A stretch of 64,000 nucleotides of DNA, taken from NCBI GenBank assembly GCA_023374025.1, contig SIJG01000029.1, positions 372,001 to 436,000 of the forward strand, written 5' to 3'. Under the pieces are notes generated by a model that saw only the letters and a program-made list of their open reading frames with translations, did no database searches and was not told where the DNA came from. The position numbers were made by a program, and so were the translations under genes. This document shows, piece after piece, positions 11,968 through 23,390 of the stretch (position 1 is the first letter of the stretch; every line of letters begins with the position of its first letter). This DNA comes from Heterodera schachtii. Its lineage: Eukaryota; Nematoda; Chromadorea; Rhabditida; Heteroderidae.

Positions 11968-12622
11968 GTGCTAACCATTCGCATAATGTGAATGATTCTC
12001 AGCAGTATGTAAAATTAAAATAATATTTATTTTTATTTTCACAAAATATTTATTTTATTTTGCTTTGTGAATGAATCATTTACCGTTAAAATTTTGTTAT
12101 ACGAATGAAAATGATTTTTTTTTAATTTACTTTAAAAGAATATTCTTTTAATTTGAAAAAGTTAAAAGAAAGTTAATAATCTTTTAATACAAATTCCAAA
12201 ATGTAATCTGATGAAGAAAAAACAACAGTATTAAAATGTTAATTATGGCTGAATTCGTATTTTTTTGTTTTCTATCAATACAGCTGATTTATGATCCCAA
12301 AAAGGCCCAAAATAATCATAATGGGAAAAATATCAAAGCCATCTAACCATGGCAATCGACTAATCGACAATTTGGAAAAAAGTGACCATGCAGAGAATAA
12401 CAATAAATTAAAATTGAAAAACTTTTTGCTGTTTTATATTTATTTTTCGGAGAATTTTAACTGTTCAAAACGGTAAGAAAGTACTATAAGAAGCGTTGAC
12501 CGAAAAAAGTGATTTTGGGGAATAAGCAATGATCTGCAAAATGACCAAAAAATCTGTAGATAAACAAACTGAGTACAGAGATTATTTAAGGGGAGAGTGA
12601 CCGGAATATACTTTTGATAAAA
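11968..12622. other. No supported gene
   Basis: AT-rich sequence. Short open stretches at 12291-12476 (+) and 12440-12691 (-) show no motif, and I do not call them. Confidence 0.4.
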
Positions 12623-12860
12623 ATGACCAACGTCACAAGAAGAAGGTTTAATAGCAAATTGATGGGAGAACTCCACCTGGCTCAAGTACAAGTCGCCGCT
12701 GATGAACGCGATGTTAAAATCTATGGAATCGCCACGATTACCTCAGTGAACCTGAACAAACATGCCCATATTTATAGGCTGAAATAAAAATGATACGTAA
12801 ATTTACAACAAACCGGAATTTTGGACACCAAAGGAAAAGTTGTGCATTTCTTAACTGGTG
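12623..12860 (+). pseudogene. Possible coding fragment cut by a repeat
   Basis: A 54-codon frame at 12623-12787 has a protein-like composition (MGELHLAQVQVAADERDVKIY). It is followed by an open segment at about 12800-12858 (TGILDTKGKVVHFLTG) that ends where an inverted-repeat element starts. The GC content is higher than in the flanks. I do not recognise the family. It could be two exons of a gene truncated by the repeat. Confidence 0.25.
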
Positions 12861-13217
12861 AGTCGATCAAAAAAAACTCAGTGTGGGCGTTCCAAAAAAA
12901 AACTCAGAAAGCCGCTGATACCGGCACGCTTAGCTTGGGTTGGCAATCGACAGGGTCGGTGGCGAGGCTGAGGGTCCTCCGGCAGATGTGCCCGACCCAT
13001 TGACGGGCTCCAAGTGAATGGACCAAGAATCGGACCCGGCCTGAAAGATAGCCCTTGAAAAACTGAACAAAAAATTGTTCTTAACCGGGCCGGTTCAAGT
13101 TCCGGATCAGGCACTTTTGGTGCCCCGAAAGTGGTGCGATAGGCTTCCGGAAAATGACCAATCAATCAGTGAGTTTTTTTGGCTCGCCCACATTGAGTTT
13201 TTTTTTGGATCGACCTA
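12858..13217. mobile_element. Inverted-repeat element, AAAAAACTCAG ends
   Basis: The left end reads GAGTCGATCAAAAAAAACTC followed by a GTGTGGGCG block. The right end is its near complement (ACTCAATGTGGGC, then GATCGACC). The interior is GC-richer than the flanks and contains CCGGGCCGGTTCAAGTTCCGG, which resembles a RNA polymerase III B box. No clear target duplication is visible. Confidence 0.55.
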
Positions 13218-13499
13218 GCACCTTGCAATTCATCAGGCTGCCGAATATCATTTTCCTTAATGAAATAATTCACCTAAACGGTATGCTTAAATGCCGAATA
13301 AAAATCCTTTTTTTTGATTAAAATTTTTAAAGAATTGCCAACTTTTCCTGGAAAATTTTTTCATTTTTTGGGTGTATTTTTCTGGTTTTATTGCATTTTT
13401 AATGGAATTTTTAAGAAAAAACGCCAAAAAAGGTATTAAAGGCGCGAAACCAATGTAAAAACGCCTGGGAACAGTATGACTCGCAGATGGACAAATCGG
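13218..13499. other. No supported gene
   Basis: AT-rich spacer between two inverted-repeat elements. Nothing callable. Confidence 0.4.
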
Positions 13500-13500
13500 G

Positions 13501-13965
13501 GTCATGGCAGTTCGTACAAAGGCAGTTCGTACAATAGGCATTTCGTACAATGGGCAGTTCGTCCAATAGGTAGTTCATACAATGGAGTTTCGTACAACGT
13601 TTTAATTTGACGTTTCGTACAATATTAAATTTTAAAAATAAGTGATAGTGACAGAGACACATACTTTTCATCCAATGACAAAAATAAGCAAATTATAAAT
13701 AAGTAATGAGTTAATGAGTATCCAAAATAACAACATTAATAACGCAAACAATAATAATTCATTCGGGGGCTTTTTTGAATTTTCAAACATTCATAAAAAT
13801 GGCAATAAAAACATTCGTTAAATGAGTTTTTAAAGAAAAAATCGACTTTAATATATAGGATTTCTTTTGTACGAAATCCGCAATTGGAACATTGTACGAA
13901 ACTCCATTGTACGAACTGCCTATTGTGTGAACTGTCATTGTACGAACTGCTATTGACCCGAACAA
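13501..13965. mobile_element. Inverted-repeat element, CAGTTCGTACAAT word
   Basis: The left end has about six copies of a 15-base word around GGCAGTTCGTACAATAG (13505-13625). The right end has about five opposite-strand copies (13865-13955). Tips read GGGTCA and TGACCC. The flanks GACAAATC and AACAAATC agree at 7 of 8 bases, compatible with a hAT-type duplication. The interior has no coding capacity. Confidence 0.75.
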
Positions 13966-14027
13966 ATCTTTTGTTTGTAACTATTTTCTTTTTCTACCAA
14001 TTTTTTACAATTGATGTTATTCGGAAG

Positions 14028-14213
14028 CACTAAGTGTTTAGAAACTATCATTAAGCAGATATTAAGCGATTAAAAAATTCTCCTAACAGTTAGAATTTTT
14101 ATTATGAAAAAATCGAAAAAATGTGAATTTCATGAGTTTTATTTTCTAACTCTTTGGGGATTTTTTTTAATTGCTTAACATCTGCTTAATGATGGTTTCT
14201 AAAAAGTTAAAAC
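14028..14213. mobile_element. Short MITE with TTCGGAAG duplication
   Basis: About 45 bases at each end are inverted copies (TTTAGAAACYATCATTAAGC). The element is flanked by TTCGGAAG on both sides, an 8-bp target duplication. The interior is a simple AT-rich hairpin loop. Confidence 0.75.
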
Positions 14214-14369
14214 TTCGGAAGAACATTAGTTTTATAAAAATTGGTGAGAGATTAGTCCGTATTACACCCGAGAAATAACAAATTTCCGATTAATACAAAA
14301 AAAACATAATTTTAATTGAATATAAAAATGAAGCAAATAGATCAACATTAGTGAATAATTAATTCTTTC

Positions 14370-16559
14370 TCAGAGAGTTGCCAAATCAAATTTGAAATCG
14401 GGCCCAAAATTCGCATCAATTTTGTCACCAGCATCCTCCAAAGAAACGAACGGATGAAACGAATCATCAGCAAAAGATGAAGCAACAAAAAAACCAGTGG
14501 AATCTGTGAGAAATTAAGTGGTTTTCGATTAATTTACACATAAAAAGCAATTAAATAAATAGACAATTAACCAAATTGTAATTTAAAAATTGTAAAATTA
14601 TATTATTTATTATTTGCCAACCAAAACGAAGCCCATTTTTGGTGAAAAAGAGCTGTCGAGTGATTAAATGAACACCAATTCCTACGGTATCGCCAATACC
14701 GTAGGAATATTTGGCAATTATTGGTTTTCCGTTGCTCCAAATCCAGCCACCACTTTCATATGCATAAGTGCCTTTTTCATTTTGAACTTTGTTCTGCTGC
14801 TGATGTTTGACTGCGAATCCAAAGGTGGTCCAACTGAAAATGAATAAGAATTAATAATAAATGAATAACTTTATAATTATAATAATTCAATTTTAAGATT
14901 TTTTTTAAATTCTAAAAATAAAAAATCTCTTACAATTTCTTATTTTTTACTGAAATTTCGTAGTAAAAAATGTTGGACGAATTATTGCTCAGCAAAATCG
15001 GATGTTTAGCGAAGACGGAACAACAACCTTTTAAAGAGAAATATAATATTAAGAAATTATAAAAAATACCATATTCATTTCCCTTGTGATGGACAGTCAA
15101 ATTTTTGTCACCAATAATTTCGAGATTCTCATGACAAACATTGGCATCCCATAAATTTTGTCGGAAATTTAAAAGTGCCTTAAAATAAATAATTTATTTA
15201 AATTTATTAGATAAAATAAATTTGATTTTTTTAGAAAAGTGAGTTTTAATTGAGTAATTTTTTCACTTTTCGCCTAATTCACCTTTTTCTTCTGTTTCTC
15301 TTCTTTATCCAATTCGCTAATTTTTACCAAAATTTTCTTCTGATCATTTTGTAATTGTGAGAATTGGTCCGAAGTAGCTTAAATTGTTTTTATAATTTAA
15401 ATTTGTAAATATCATTAAACAAATATTTTAATTAGTGCTAATTTATTCTTTATTAAAATTCCCTCGCCTTTGGTCGTGTTTTCGCGCTTTTTCTCCATTT
15501 CATTGATTTTTTCCAAAATTTTTGACAATTCATCCGCAGTAACTTAAAACCAAAATTTTTTTAAATTTAAATGAAATATATAAAATTTTACAAATTTATT
15601 TTCGTTTTAATTTCTCCTCGCCTTTTGACTGTTCTTTTTGCTGCTTCTCCAGCTCATTGATTCTGTCCAAAATTGGCTTCATTTGGTCGGAGGAAACTTA
15701 AAATGCTAATTAAAACTAAAAGTCGCCGATTTTTGTGATTCCCGGGACAGTGACCCATGGATAGTCCCAATATTCGGTAATACAATAACAATGAAAATTT
15801 CCTAAGAATTTATGCTTCAATTTTTAACCATATTTGCTGCTGTTGTTCTTTCAAATTCAATTCATGGATTAATCCGAATATCTTTTTGCAATTTTTGAAT
15901 TTGTCAACGGATGCTTAAACTCGGCAAATATTTAAATGCGTTTTATTAATTAACAATTCCCATTATTATATTTTTTATAATTCCCTACCGTATCTCCCCT
16001 GCTCATTTTGTTGTTCTTTTTCCTTTTCCATCATGTCAATTTTGGCCTTCAACGCGTTGCGCTCCGTCATTAGTTTCTGTTTTTCCAATTCGGACTGAAG
16101 CGCCCTCTGAAAAAATTGAAAAAGCTGAATAATAAATAATAATTTTAATTAAAAAACAACGTACGTTCTCGAGTTCCTTTATCTTGCACAATTGATTCGC
16201 CTCCTTCAGCTCAGTTTCCATCTTGGCAAATTTCTCACGAAATTCCTAAGTTTGAATTAAAAATTTTCGTACGATAAAATTTAAATTAGAAAGTTAAGTA
16301 AATTTGTTAACAAATTTTTGTCCAAAAAATACCTCATTTATTTCTCAGCATATTCATAAAACGATCTTTTTCCCTTAAAACCCGGGCAATGCGCAAAAAA
16401 AGATTTAGCGGTCGAAAAAAACGCTGCGAATCGCAGTCGCGTTCAACCCATGTTAAATACCATTTAACAATGAGTTTCGCCCACCTTCTGTTGCTGTTTC
16501 TGTTGGTCATCAAAAGTTTCGGTTGGCCCAGCATTTTCCTCTGATTGTCCGTCCGCCAT
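14370..16559 (-). CDS. Gene C: coiled-coil SPRY protein
   Basis: Minus strand. The first exon starts at ATG 16559 (MADGQSEENAGP) and ends in a glutamine run near 16487. Coiled-coil exons follow near 16165-16247, 16000-16108, 15830-15915, 15620-15700, 15470-15545 and 15290-15375, then SPRY exons near 15072-15185, 14936-15030, 14622-14835 and 14370-14505. The SPRY shows RQNLWDANVCHENLE, GTYAYESGG, GDTVGIGV, TKNGLRFG and a final GDKIDANFGPDFKFDLATL. At least two coiled-coil exons end in AAAAG followed by GCGAG, a GC donor. I saw no stop inside the exons checked. An odd block at 15720-15790 (CCCGGGACAG) lies in an intron. No signal peptide. It lies head to head with gene D. Confidence 0.75.
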
Positions 16560-16959
16560 TTTTAGTTTCAGCGAATTGTACATTTTAAAATTAAATTGAC
16601 CAAATTCTTAACTGAATAAAATAAAAATAAAAACGATTTCTGGACCAAAATGGGTTAAAAATCAAAAAATTTCACGGCGACGCTTATCGGCAGACCGCCG
16701 GCGTTGCCGGGTATTTTTCTAAAATATGTGGCACGGTTACATTTTAGAGTAATGAAAAAATGAACAAAGTTTTTTTATCCGGACAAAAACATGTAGGCTG
16801 TTTTCGCGTTTCGGAAACTAATTATTTCTTTGCAATCATTAAATTATGTTCCGAATAATAAACAATTTTTTTTCTGGCGAATTGTTTATTTAGCGTAAAT
16901 TCAAAAGAAGAATTTTCAACACGGAAAAACTCAAATAGGATATTTCTCTCTCCAACTGC
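16560..16959. other. Promoter-side spacer of gene C
   Basis: Holds GGCAGACCGCCGGCGTTGCCGG near 16680, the GC-rich hairpin motif also found inside several inverted-repeat elements of this window. No gene is supported. Confidence 0.4.
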
Positions 16960-16961
16960 CT

Positions 16962-17875
16962 TACGGACATTTGCGGACAGACATTTGCGGACGGACACTT
17001 GCGGACGGACATTTGCGGACAATTTTGGGAAAAAATAAAAAAAATTTCATAAAAAATTAAAAAAAATTTTTTGAAAATATGAAATGTAGACTGAAAACGA
17101 AAAAAAAGGTTTGTTTTTGGGCTTTTAGGCCTATTCAGTGAGATTGCTATTTTTATCTTTAAAAAAATTCTGAGACATACTTAATCGCAAACAAAATTTG
17201 CTGGCAATTTCAAAATGAACAGCCTAGCCTATTATATAAATGCTGAACATCAGCTGTACTAAAATCCGATTCCCGACATTTTTGGGCATAGGATTTCCGA
17301 TTTCCTTTTCGGAAAATTTGTGGGGCCTCGAAATGATTTCCCTGCTGATGAAAAGTAGAGCAAGACTTATGGGTTTTTATCCATCCCGAACAAATAAGGA
17401 AAAGAAAATTCAGGGGGCGGGTAGCAAATTCCCCTACAAGATTTGTCTGTATGGCTAGAGAAATTTTAAAAATGTCGGTGGAAAAACCCTCGTTGGAAAA
17501 TAAAGTTTCATAAATTTTTGGATTTTTTCTAAAGATAAAAACAGCACTCTCACCGAATTTGAGTGTAATATGCGACATTCACACTTCCCCGATCACGGGG
17601 ACCAACTCTACTTTAATAACTTAAAATAACAGTAGTGAAATTAATTTCTTAGAAATGTAAAATAAAATGTTAGGCCTAAAAGCCCAAAAACAAACCTTTT
17701 TTTTCGTTTTCAGTCTACATTTCATATTTTCAAAAAATTTTTTTTAATTTTTTATGAAATTTTTTTAATTTTTTCCCAAAATTGTCCGCAAATGTCCGTC
17801 CGCAAGTGTCCGTCCGCAAATGTCCGTCCGCAAGTGTCCGTCTGCAAATGTCCGTCCGCAAATGTCCCACTGCGC
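16962..17875. mobile_element. Inverted-repeat element, GGACATTTGCGGAC word
   Basis: The left end (16962-17021) has about four copies of a 15-base GGACATTTGCGGACG word. The right end (17783-17871) has six opposite-strand copies. Inside these, a further 110 bases are inverted copies with very few differences, running from AATTTTGGGAAAAAAT to the AGGCCTAAAAGCCC block. The interior 17140-17660 has an open minus-strand frame of 122 codons without recognisable motifs, which I do not call. The element sits in the divergent spacer of genes C and D. Confidence 0.8.
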
Positions 17876-18311
17876 TCCAAACTATTCTTTTTGTCTCTTT
17901 TTCTTTCTCTTAACTATTCTTTGTCTTTTTCTCTATCTTAACTATTTTTTTTGTCTTTTTCTCTCTCTTTATATTTCTTTTATGTTTTGACAACTTTTTT
18001 TACTTCTAATTAGGTCATTCACTTGCTTTGTGTTTGCACTTTTGATCTGTTCAATTGACCTCCCTCCTCCACTTTCCTTCCTTATCATTCATATTTTGCA
18101 TTCTCTCCCATTTTTTGTCTAAATCCTTGGAACATTTTTCTAGGGTTATTTTCGGGTGCTGAGCACTGAAGTCCGGTTTTAGGTACCAAAATTTGTAGTC
18201 GGGTCTTGTTTTGGACCAATTCTGAACCCCGAACCCGGATTTACTTGAATCTATCAGCTCATCTGGCTTTTTCCCAGGATTAAGTTTATTTTATAGTTAC
18301 TAAACTCCAAA
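17876..18311. other. Spacer before gene D; foldback relic
   Basis: Pyrimidine-rich runs (TCTTTTTCTCTCTC) at 17880-17975 are followed by a one-ended relic of the foldback family at 18143-18245 (GGGTTATTTTCGGGTGCTGAG ... GAACCCCGAACCCGG). No gene is supported. The region would contain the gene D promoter. Confidence 0.45.
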
Positions 18312-18467
18312 ATGTCAATTTCGAACACTTCAATAAATGATGGAGATAATTTGACACCGGCAGAAAATGATGGTAAATGATTAGAAAAGGGAAAATGGGA
18401 GAAAAATTGAAAATAGAATATGAAATTAAATAAATAAAATTCAATATTTAATTACCGTATTTATTGA

Positions 18468-18594
18468 GTTAGAGCCCCCAGGGGTTCTATTGTTCAGCCC
18501 CCCTCAAAAGGGGTCTTGATTTTAGGAGGGCTCTAATTCAGGGGGTAGCTAGCTATAAATCAAGGGGGGCTCTAATTCAGTAAAGTCGGTTTAA
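18468..18594. mobile_element. Small inverted-repeat element, GAGCCCCC word
   Basis: Ends read ACCGTATTTATTGAGTTAGA and, inverted, ACCGACTTTACTGAATTAGA, both leading into GAGCCCCC words that are repeated inside. It lies in intron 1 of gene D. Confidence 0.6.
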
Positions 18595-19337
18595 TATTTT
18601 CAGAAGTGAATGGCGATGCAATTAATTTGGAAAATGATGGTCAATTCGATGGGAAAAACAGCAAATTGATCACTGATCGACAACAGCTTAAGGTGAGGGG
18701 AAGAAAAGTCGAAACAATTTGGAGAAATATTTGAATTTAATGGAACAAAAGTACTTTTGTTGTAATTAATACAGGAGTCTCGTGAAAAGATTGCCAAAAT
18801 GGAAATGGAATTGAAAATGGCCAAATTGGAACTCGAAAATGTGAGTTTTGTTATAAAAAAAAATCAAGCAAAAGATATTGTCAAAATTATTTTTATTGTT
18901 TTAAGAAGACACTTGAACAAAAGTTAAAACAGCAGCAGGAACTGATGAGCGAACAGAAGGAATTTGATGAAAAAACAGAATTGGAAAAACAGCAACACGA
19001 AACTACAACCAAAGGTGAGGAAGTTTTAAGCGAAGAATAAATAAATTAATTAAAGAAATTGATTTATGAGTTGAATTTAATTCATTAAGTGTCCATTTTA
19101 AATTCAAAAAATTAAATTAAACTACTTTAATGAACAATAAAATAGTTCTTAAAAATAGCATATCTATTTTAAAAAATTTGCTGAAGATTTTTAGTCCATA
19201 TTTAGCCATTTTTGACTTTTAATCAATATTTCTGGCATTTTTAGTTCATATTTGGCCATTTTTGACTTTTAATCCATATTCCGGGCATTTTTAGTCCATC
19301 TTTTATGTCCATATTTAGTCATTTTTGAACTTTTAAT

Positions 19338-20305
19338 TAGAGTGAAGCGGGACCGGGACCGGGACCGGGCCGGGAATTCCCGGTCATCCGAGGTCCCGGT
19401 TCCCGGTCCCGGATTTTGAAAAGCTCAGGTCCCGGTCCCGGTCCCGGTAGGGCAACCGGGAACCGGGAAAAACAAGCACTGGTAAGAATGGGGGTCTGAG
19501 TGGAAAATTAGTGATGAAGATTTGAGTCAAAGGAAAAAATTTAAAAAAATATGAAATATATTCTTTGAAAGTGGCACTAATATTTGTCAAAATGGCCTAG
19601 TGGCTAGTCTCCTTGACTTTTGTTTTCTTCTTTCCCCTGGTTCAATCCCTCTACAGAAATATAAAATATTTTGAATTTTCTTTTTGTATACTCATGGTTT
19701 TCCTATCGACAAAATATGATTTCTCATAGTTTTTTTTTATTTATACATATTTTACTTTTTTTTAAATGAAAATACGTACAAATTGAGCCTATTAAATCAA
19801 AAAAACATGCCTTTTTGTTAATAATCTGTTAACAAATTGGACTCAAATTTTCAAAATTTTCCCCGGCGGCGCCTATCGGCACCGCCGGTCTCCCCTTTCT
19901 CCACAAAAGTTTTTTGAAAAAGCGCGCCGAAAGAATGTGATGTGAAAAGCAAATATTAATTTATAATAACATTCGATCATTTAGTCCAAAAAATGATTAT
20001 TTTTTTGAAATAATTAAAGAAATTTGTTTGAAAATTTTCATTAATTTAATTTAGCTTTTCTTTTGGATTTTATTAAATAAAAAACAAAATAAAAATTTAA
20101 TATTGTATTATTTTCAGTTGAAAAAAATTAAAATTTGAATTTTTTAAAAAATTTTTGAATTTTTTTGAATTTTTAAAAATTCCCGGTTGGTCCCGGTTCC
20201 CGGTCCCGGTCCCGAAAAAAAATGGAGGTCCCGGTCCCGGCTTCTCAGGTCCCGGCAAGTCCCGGTCCCGGTTTTGCCCAAAATTCCCGGTCCCGCTTCA
20301 CTCTA
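19338..20305. mobile_element. hAT-like element, GGGACCGGGACC word
   Basis: Tips TAGAGTGAAGCGGGACCGGG and complement are flanked by CTTTTAAT on both sides, a perfect 8-bp duplication (the same text also recurs in the host minisatellite). Both ends are crowded with ACCGGG words. The interior holds a tRNA-like sequence at 19592-19660 and the GC-rich hairpin CCCCGGCGGCGCCTATCGGCA near 19861. It is non-autonomous. Related partial copies lie at 28388-28800 and 44533-44684. Confidence 0.85.
19592..19660 (+). other. tRNA-like sequence inside an element
   Basis: ATGGCCTAGTGGCTAGTCTC resembles a polymerase III A box and CTGGTTCAATCCCTC a B box, about 45 bases apart as in tRNA genes. The acceptor stem does not pair, so this is a tRNA-derived module and not a tRNA gene. 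Confidence 0.5.
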
Positions 20306-21347
20306 CTTTTAATCCATATTACTGGCATTTTTAGTCCATATTTAGCCATTTTTGACTTTTAGTCCATATTCCGGGTAGTCATATTTGGCCATTTTTGACT
20401 TTTAATCAATATTTCTGGCATTTTTAGTTCATATTTGGCCCTTTTTGACTTTTAATCCATATTCCGGGCATTTTTAGTCCATATTTTATGTCCATATTTA
20501 GTCATTTTTGAACTTTTAATCCATATTTCTGGCATTTTTAGTCCATATTTAGCCATTTTTGACTTTTAATCCATATTCCGGGTAGTCATATTTGGCCATT
20601 TTTGACTTTTAATCCATATTTCTGGCATTTTTAATTAATGTAGGCTCAACATTCATTCAGCCCATTTTGGTCTGCATAAACTTTATTTTAAGGCTAAAAA
20701 TGTTATTTGTTGTAATATTTAAGCAAATAAAAAATTGGGTTTATATTTTCAGCTGAATGTTTCTCACAATTGCTCAATGATCAGAAGAAAATTTTGGAAA
20801 AAATCAGTGAATTGGAGAAGCAGCGAGAAGAACAGTCAAAAGGTGGCGAGAAATTAAAACAAAAATAATTTGTAAATTTACTAATTGATTTAATTTTTAA
20901 GCTTCTGCGGATCAATTTTCAAAAATTATGGAAAAAATCACTGAATTGGAAAAACAACACGAAAACATGCCCAAAGGCGAGGAAGTTTTAAACGAAGAAT
21001 AAATTATTTATGTATTTTAAAATATTTTTGTAGAAGAAATTAATTACATAAGTCAAGAATATTCCATTTTTAATTTTAAAAATTAATTTCAGCAACTTTG
21101 GACCAATTCTCAAAAGTGCAAAATGATCAAAGTCTTTTTTTCTTCCGACAAAATTATTGGGATGCCAATGTTTGTCATAAGAATTTCGAAATCATTGACG
21201 ACAAAAGTTTGACTGTCCATCACAAGGGAAATGATTATGGTATTTTTGAACAATTTATTTTTAATGATTTTTTCCTCAAAAGATTGGTCTTCCGTCTTTG
21301 CAAAACATCCGATTTTGCTCAACAATAATTCGTCCAACATTTTTTAC

Positions 21348-22185
21348 TAGGGTTCGAGCCCCGTGGGCGGGGGTGGCTTTTCACGGGGGCGGGGGATTGC
21401 GGGGGTCAGAGTCGCGGGGGCGGGGACGGGGGTGACCAAATGACTCGCCCCCGGGGACGGGGGCGGGGGTTTGCGTTTAATTAGCTCCAAAAAATTTCAC
21501 AAAAATTATTATTTTTTTTTTGAATGATGTGTTTGGCTCCACCTTCCTTTATTCGATATATCGCCTCGATTTAATTCTTTTTGGTATAATTGCACAGATT
21601 TTGTCTAAAAAACGGCACTTTTTTCCAAAAAACTTGGTGAATGCGCGATGAGAGAGGTCCGGCGGTGCCGGTAGGCGCCGCCGGGAAAATTTTTCTTTAG
21701 AAATATGTGAATTTTGCTAGAAATTAGCCAAATTTTTCAGAAATTTTCCTCTTTTAGTTGAAAATAATGCATTATCACAAATTAGAACATTTCTTAGAAA
21801 TAAGAACATAAAGAAAAACCCTGTATTAATTGGAAAAAAAATAAAAAAAAAAAGAAAACGTCAGCGGTGTCGAACTCATAACAAAAAGGACTGTTAATGT
21901 TGAAGTACTAACCACTAATCCACAAATATATTTGAAAATGAAAATAAAATTCACTTTATTTCATAAAATTTGTCAAATGGATAAAAAAAATTCAAATTTA
22001 TAAATTTTTTGCCTTTTATCCACGAATATGTCATTCTCAGGGGTGTATTTTTCACCCCCGCGCCCCCGCGGGGGTGAAGGTCGCGGGGGCGGGGGATGCG
22101 GGGGTCTGAATCACGGGGACGGGGGTGAGCCCCAAAAACCTGTCCCGTCCCCGGGGACGGGGGCGGGGGAGGGGCTCGAACCCTA
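21348..22185. mobile_element. hAT-like element in a gene D exon, GGGGGCGGGG word
   Basis: Tips TAGGGTTCGAGCCCC and complement are flanked by TTTTTTAC on both sides, a perfect 8-bp duplication inside the SPRY codons for IFYYE. Ends are full of GGGGGCGGGG words. The interior holds a minus-strand tRNA-like sequence (21866-21930) and the hairpin CGGCGGTGCCGGTAGGCGCC near 21660. The part 21830-22060 closely resembles 51240-51470, although the ends of that element carry a different word. It has no coding capacity. Confidence 0.9.
21866..21930 (-). other. tRNA-like sequence inside an element
   Basis: On the minus strand GGATTAGTGGTTAGTACTTC resembles an A box and GAGTTCGACACC a B box. A near copy lies at 51268-51340. 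It is tRNA-derived and not a functional tRNA. Confidence 0.5.
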
Positions 22186-22777
22186 TTTTTTACTATGAAA
22201 TTTCGGTAAAAAATAACATAGGGTAAGAATATTAGAAAATTAAATTAATTACTATTCCTATTATTATTATTAATAGTTATTCCTTTATTATTAATTTTTC
22301 AGTTGGGTCTTCTTCGGATTCGCCTTCAAACAGCATATAAAATTGGATTGGATAATTGAAAATTGTGGCACTTATGGATATGAAAATGATGGCGAAATTT
22401 GGATTAATAAACAAAGAAAGGGAATAAAGGCCGAACCTTCTTAATGTGTTGGTGATACTGTAGGAATTGGCGTCAATTCGGCCACTCGGCAGATCATTTT
22501 CACCAAAAATGGACTTCGTTTGGGTTGGTAATAAATAAATAATTTAAACAAAAATCTTAAATTTTAATCGATTAATTGCCTAATTTATTTAAGAGATTTT
22601 TATGTTTCAATTTTCGAAAATCCCTTTTATTTCCTCACAGATTCATTTAATGACTTTTTTGTTGCTCCGCGTTTTGCTGATGATTCTTTGCATCCATTCA
22701 TTAGCTTGTGCAATTTTGATGAGAAAATTGAGGCAAACTTTGGGCCCAATTTCAAATTCGATTTGACAACTCTCTGA

Positions 22778-23174
22778 TTAGGAAGACATATTCACCAAAG
22801 CTGATCAATTTGTTGTTTTTAGTTTTATGCCTATAAATTTCATATTTTCAAATTGGATAAATTCAGAAAAATTAAACAAATTAAAAAAAATTTACTCAAA
22901 ATCTTCGACAACAGAGTTCGATTTATTTAAAGTTTTAAGCCTTCTAATCGCTTTTACTCCACCTCATTGAGAGTTAACATAAAATATAAATTACGCAAAA
23001 ATATATTCCTTTTGCGGGGGAGGGCAACTAAATTGTCGAATAATAACAGGTTTTCACTAAAAAATTATCAGATTTTGCGATTTTTGGACTATGTTTCTAA
23101 GAAAAAATAAGAGTTTTGGGGGTCTCGTGGTGCTGATAGGTGCCGCTGAGAATTGATTTTCACCAAAAAAAGAC
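22778..23174. other. 3' flank of gene D
   Basis: AT-rich, no gene supported. A TGGTGCTGATAGGTGCCGC motif near 23130 matches the GC hairpin found in several elements, so a relic is likely. Confidence 0.4.
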
Positions 23175-23390
23175 ATGCAAAAAAAATTAATCACAACGAT
23201 AGACACCTATTTTTTGTTTTTGATCAATAACAAAAGCAAATTTGATGCCAAGGAAAAAAATAATAATAAGCCACATTTATATATACAAATTTTAGTTATA
23301 AAAAAACTTTTTGTATTACATAAAACGGTGCAAATGGATTTTGTAGTACGGCGCAAATGTCGCGGCGCAAAAGTCGGTACACCGAAGAAT
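23175..23390. repeat. Second copy of the GCGCC-word element
   Basis: Closely matches 6530-6745 along its whole length, including CACAACGATAGACAC, AAGCCACATTTATATATACA and the terminal GGCGCAAAAGTCGGTACACC. Only the right part of the element is present. Confidence 0.7.

Larger units (their letters stand above)
19195..20640. repeat. Minisatellite around CCATATTTAGCCATTTTTGAC
   Basis: Two blocks (19195-19337 and 20306-20640) consist of diverged tandem units of about 50 bases, built from CATATTTRGCCATTTTTGAC, TTTTAATCCATAT and TCTGGCATTTTTAGT. They form one array split by the transposon at 19338-20305. The array fills an intron of gene D. Confidence 0.85.
18312..22777 (+). pseudogene. Gene D: SPRY/coiled-coil gene broken by a transposon
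   Basis: Starts at ATG 18312 (MSISNTSINDGDNLTPAEND), exon 18312-18372. Coiled-coil exons follow near 18602-18691, 18776-18839, 18907-19012, 20753-20842 and 20902-20975, then the SPRY entry exon near 21093-21239 (QNYWDANVCHKNFEI) and the next SPRY exon from about 21290. That exon is cut at 21348 by an 838-bp element and resumes at 22186. The central SPRY exon (22302-22528) has an in-frame TAA near 22442, where relatives read EYSYGVGDTVG. The last exon (22640-22777) is intact. Intron 4 is inflated by a minisatellite and a second transposon. Two independent lesions make this a pseudogene. Confidence 0.85.

Noticed and set aside
13501..13965. CRISPR-like array of short repeats
   Set aside because: Units are adjacent without unique spacers, are diverged, and occur inverted at both ends of an element in a eukaryotic genome.
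17210..17578. 122-codon frame inside the inverted-repeat element
   Set aside because: No motif, no start context, and no similarity to transposases seen. The element looks non-autonomous.
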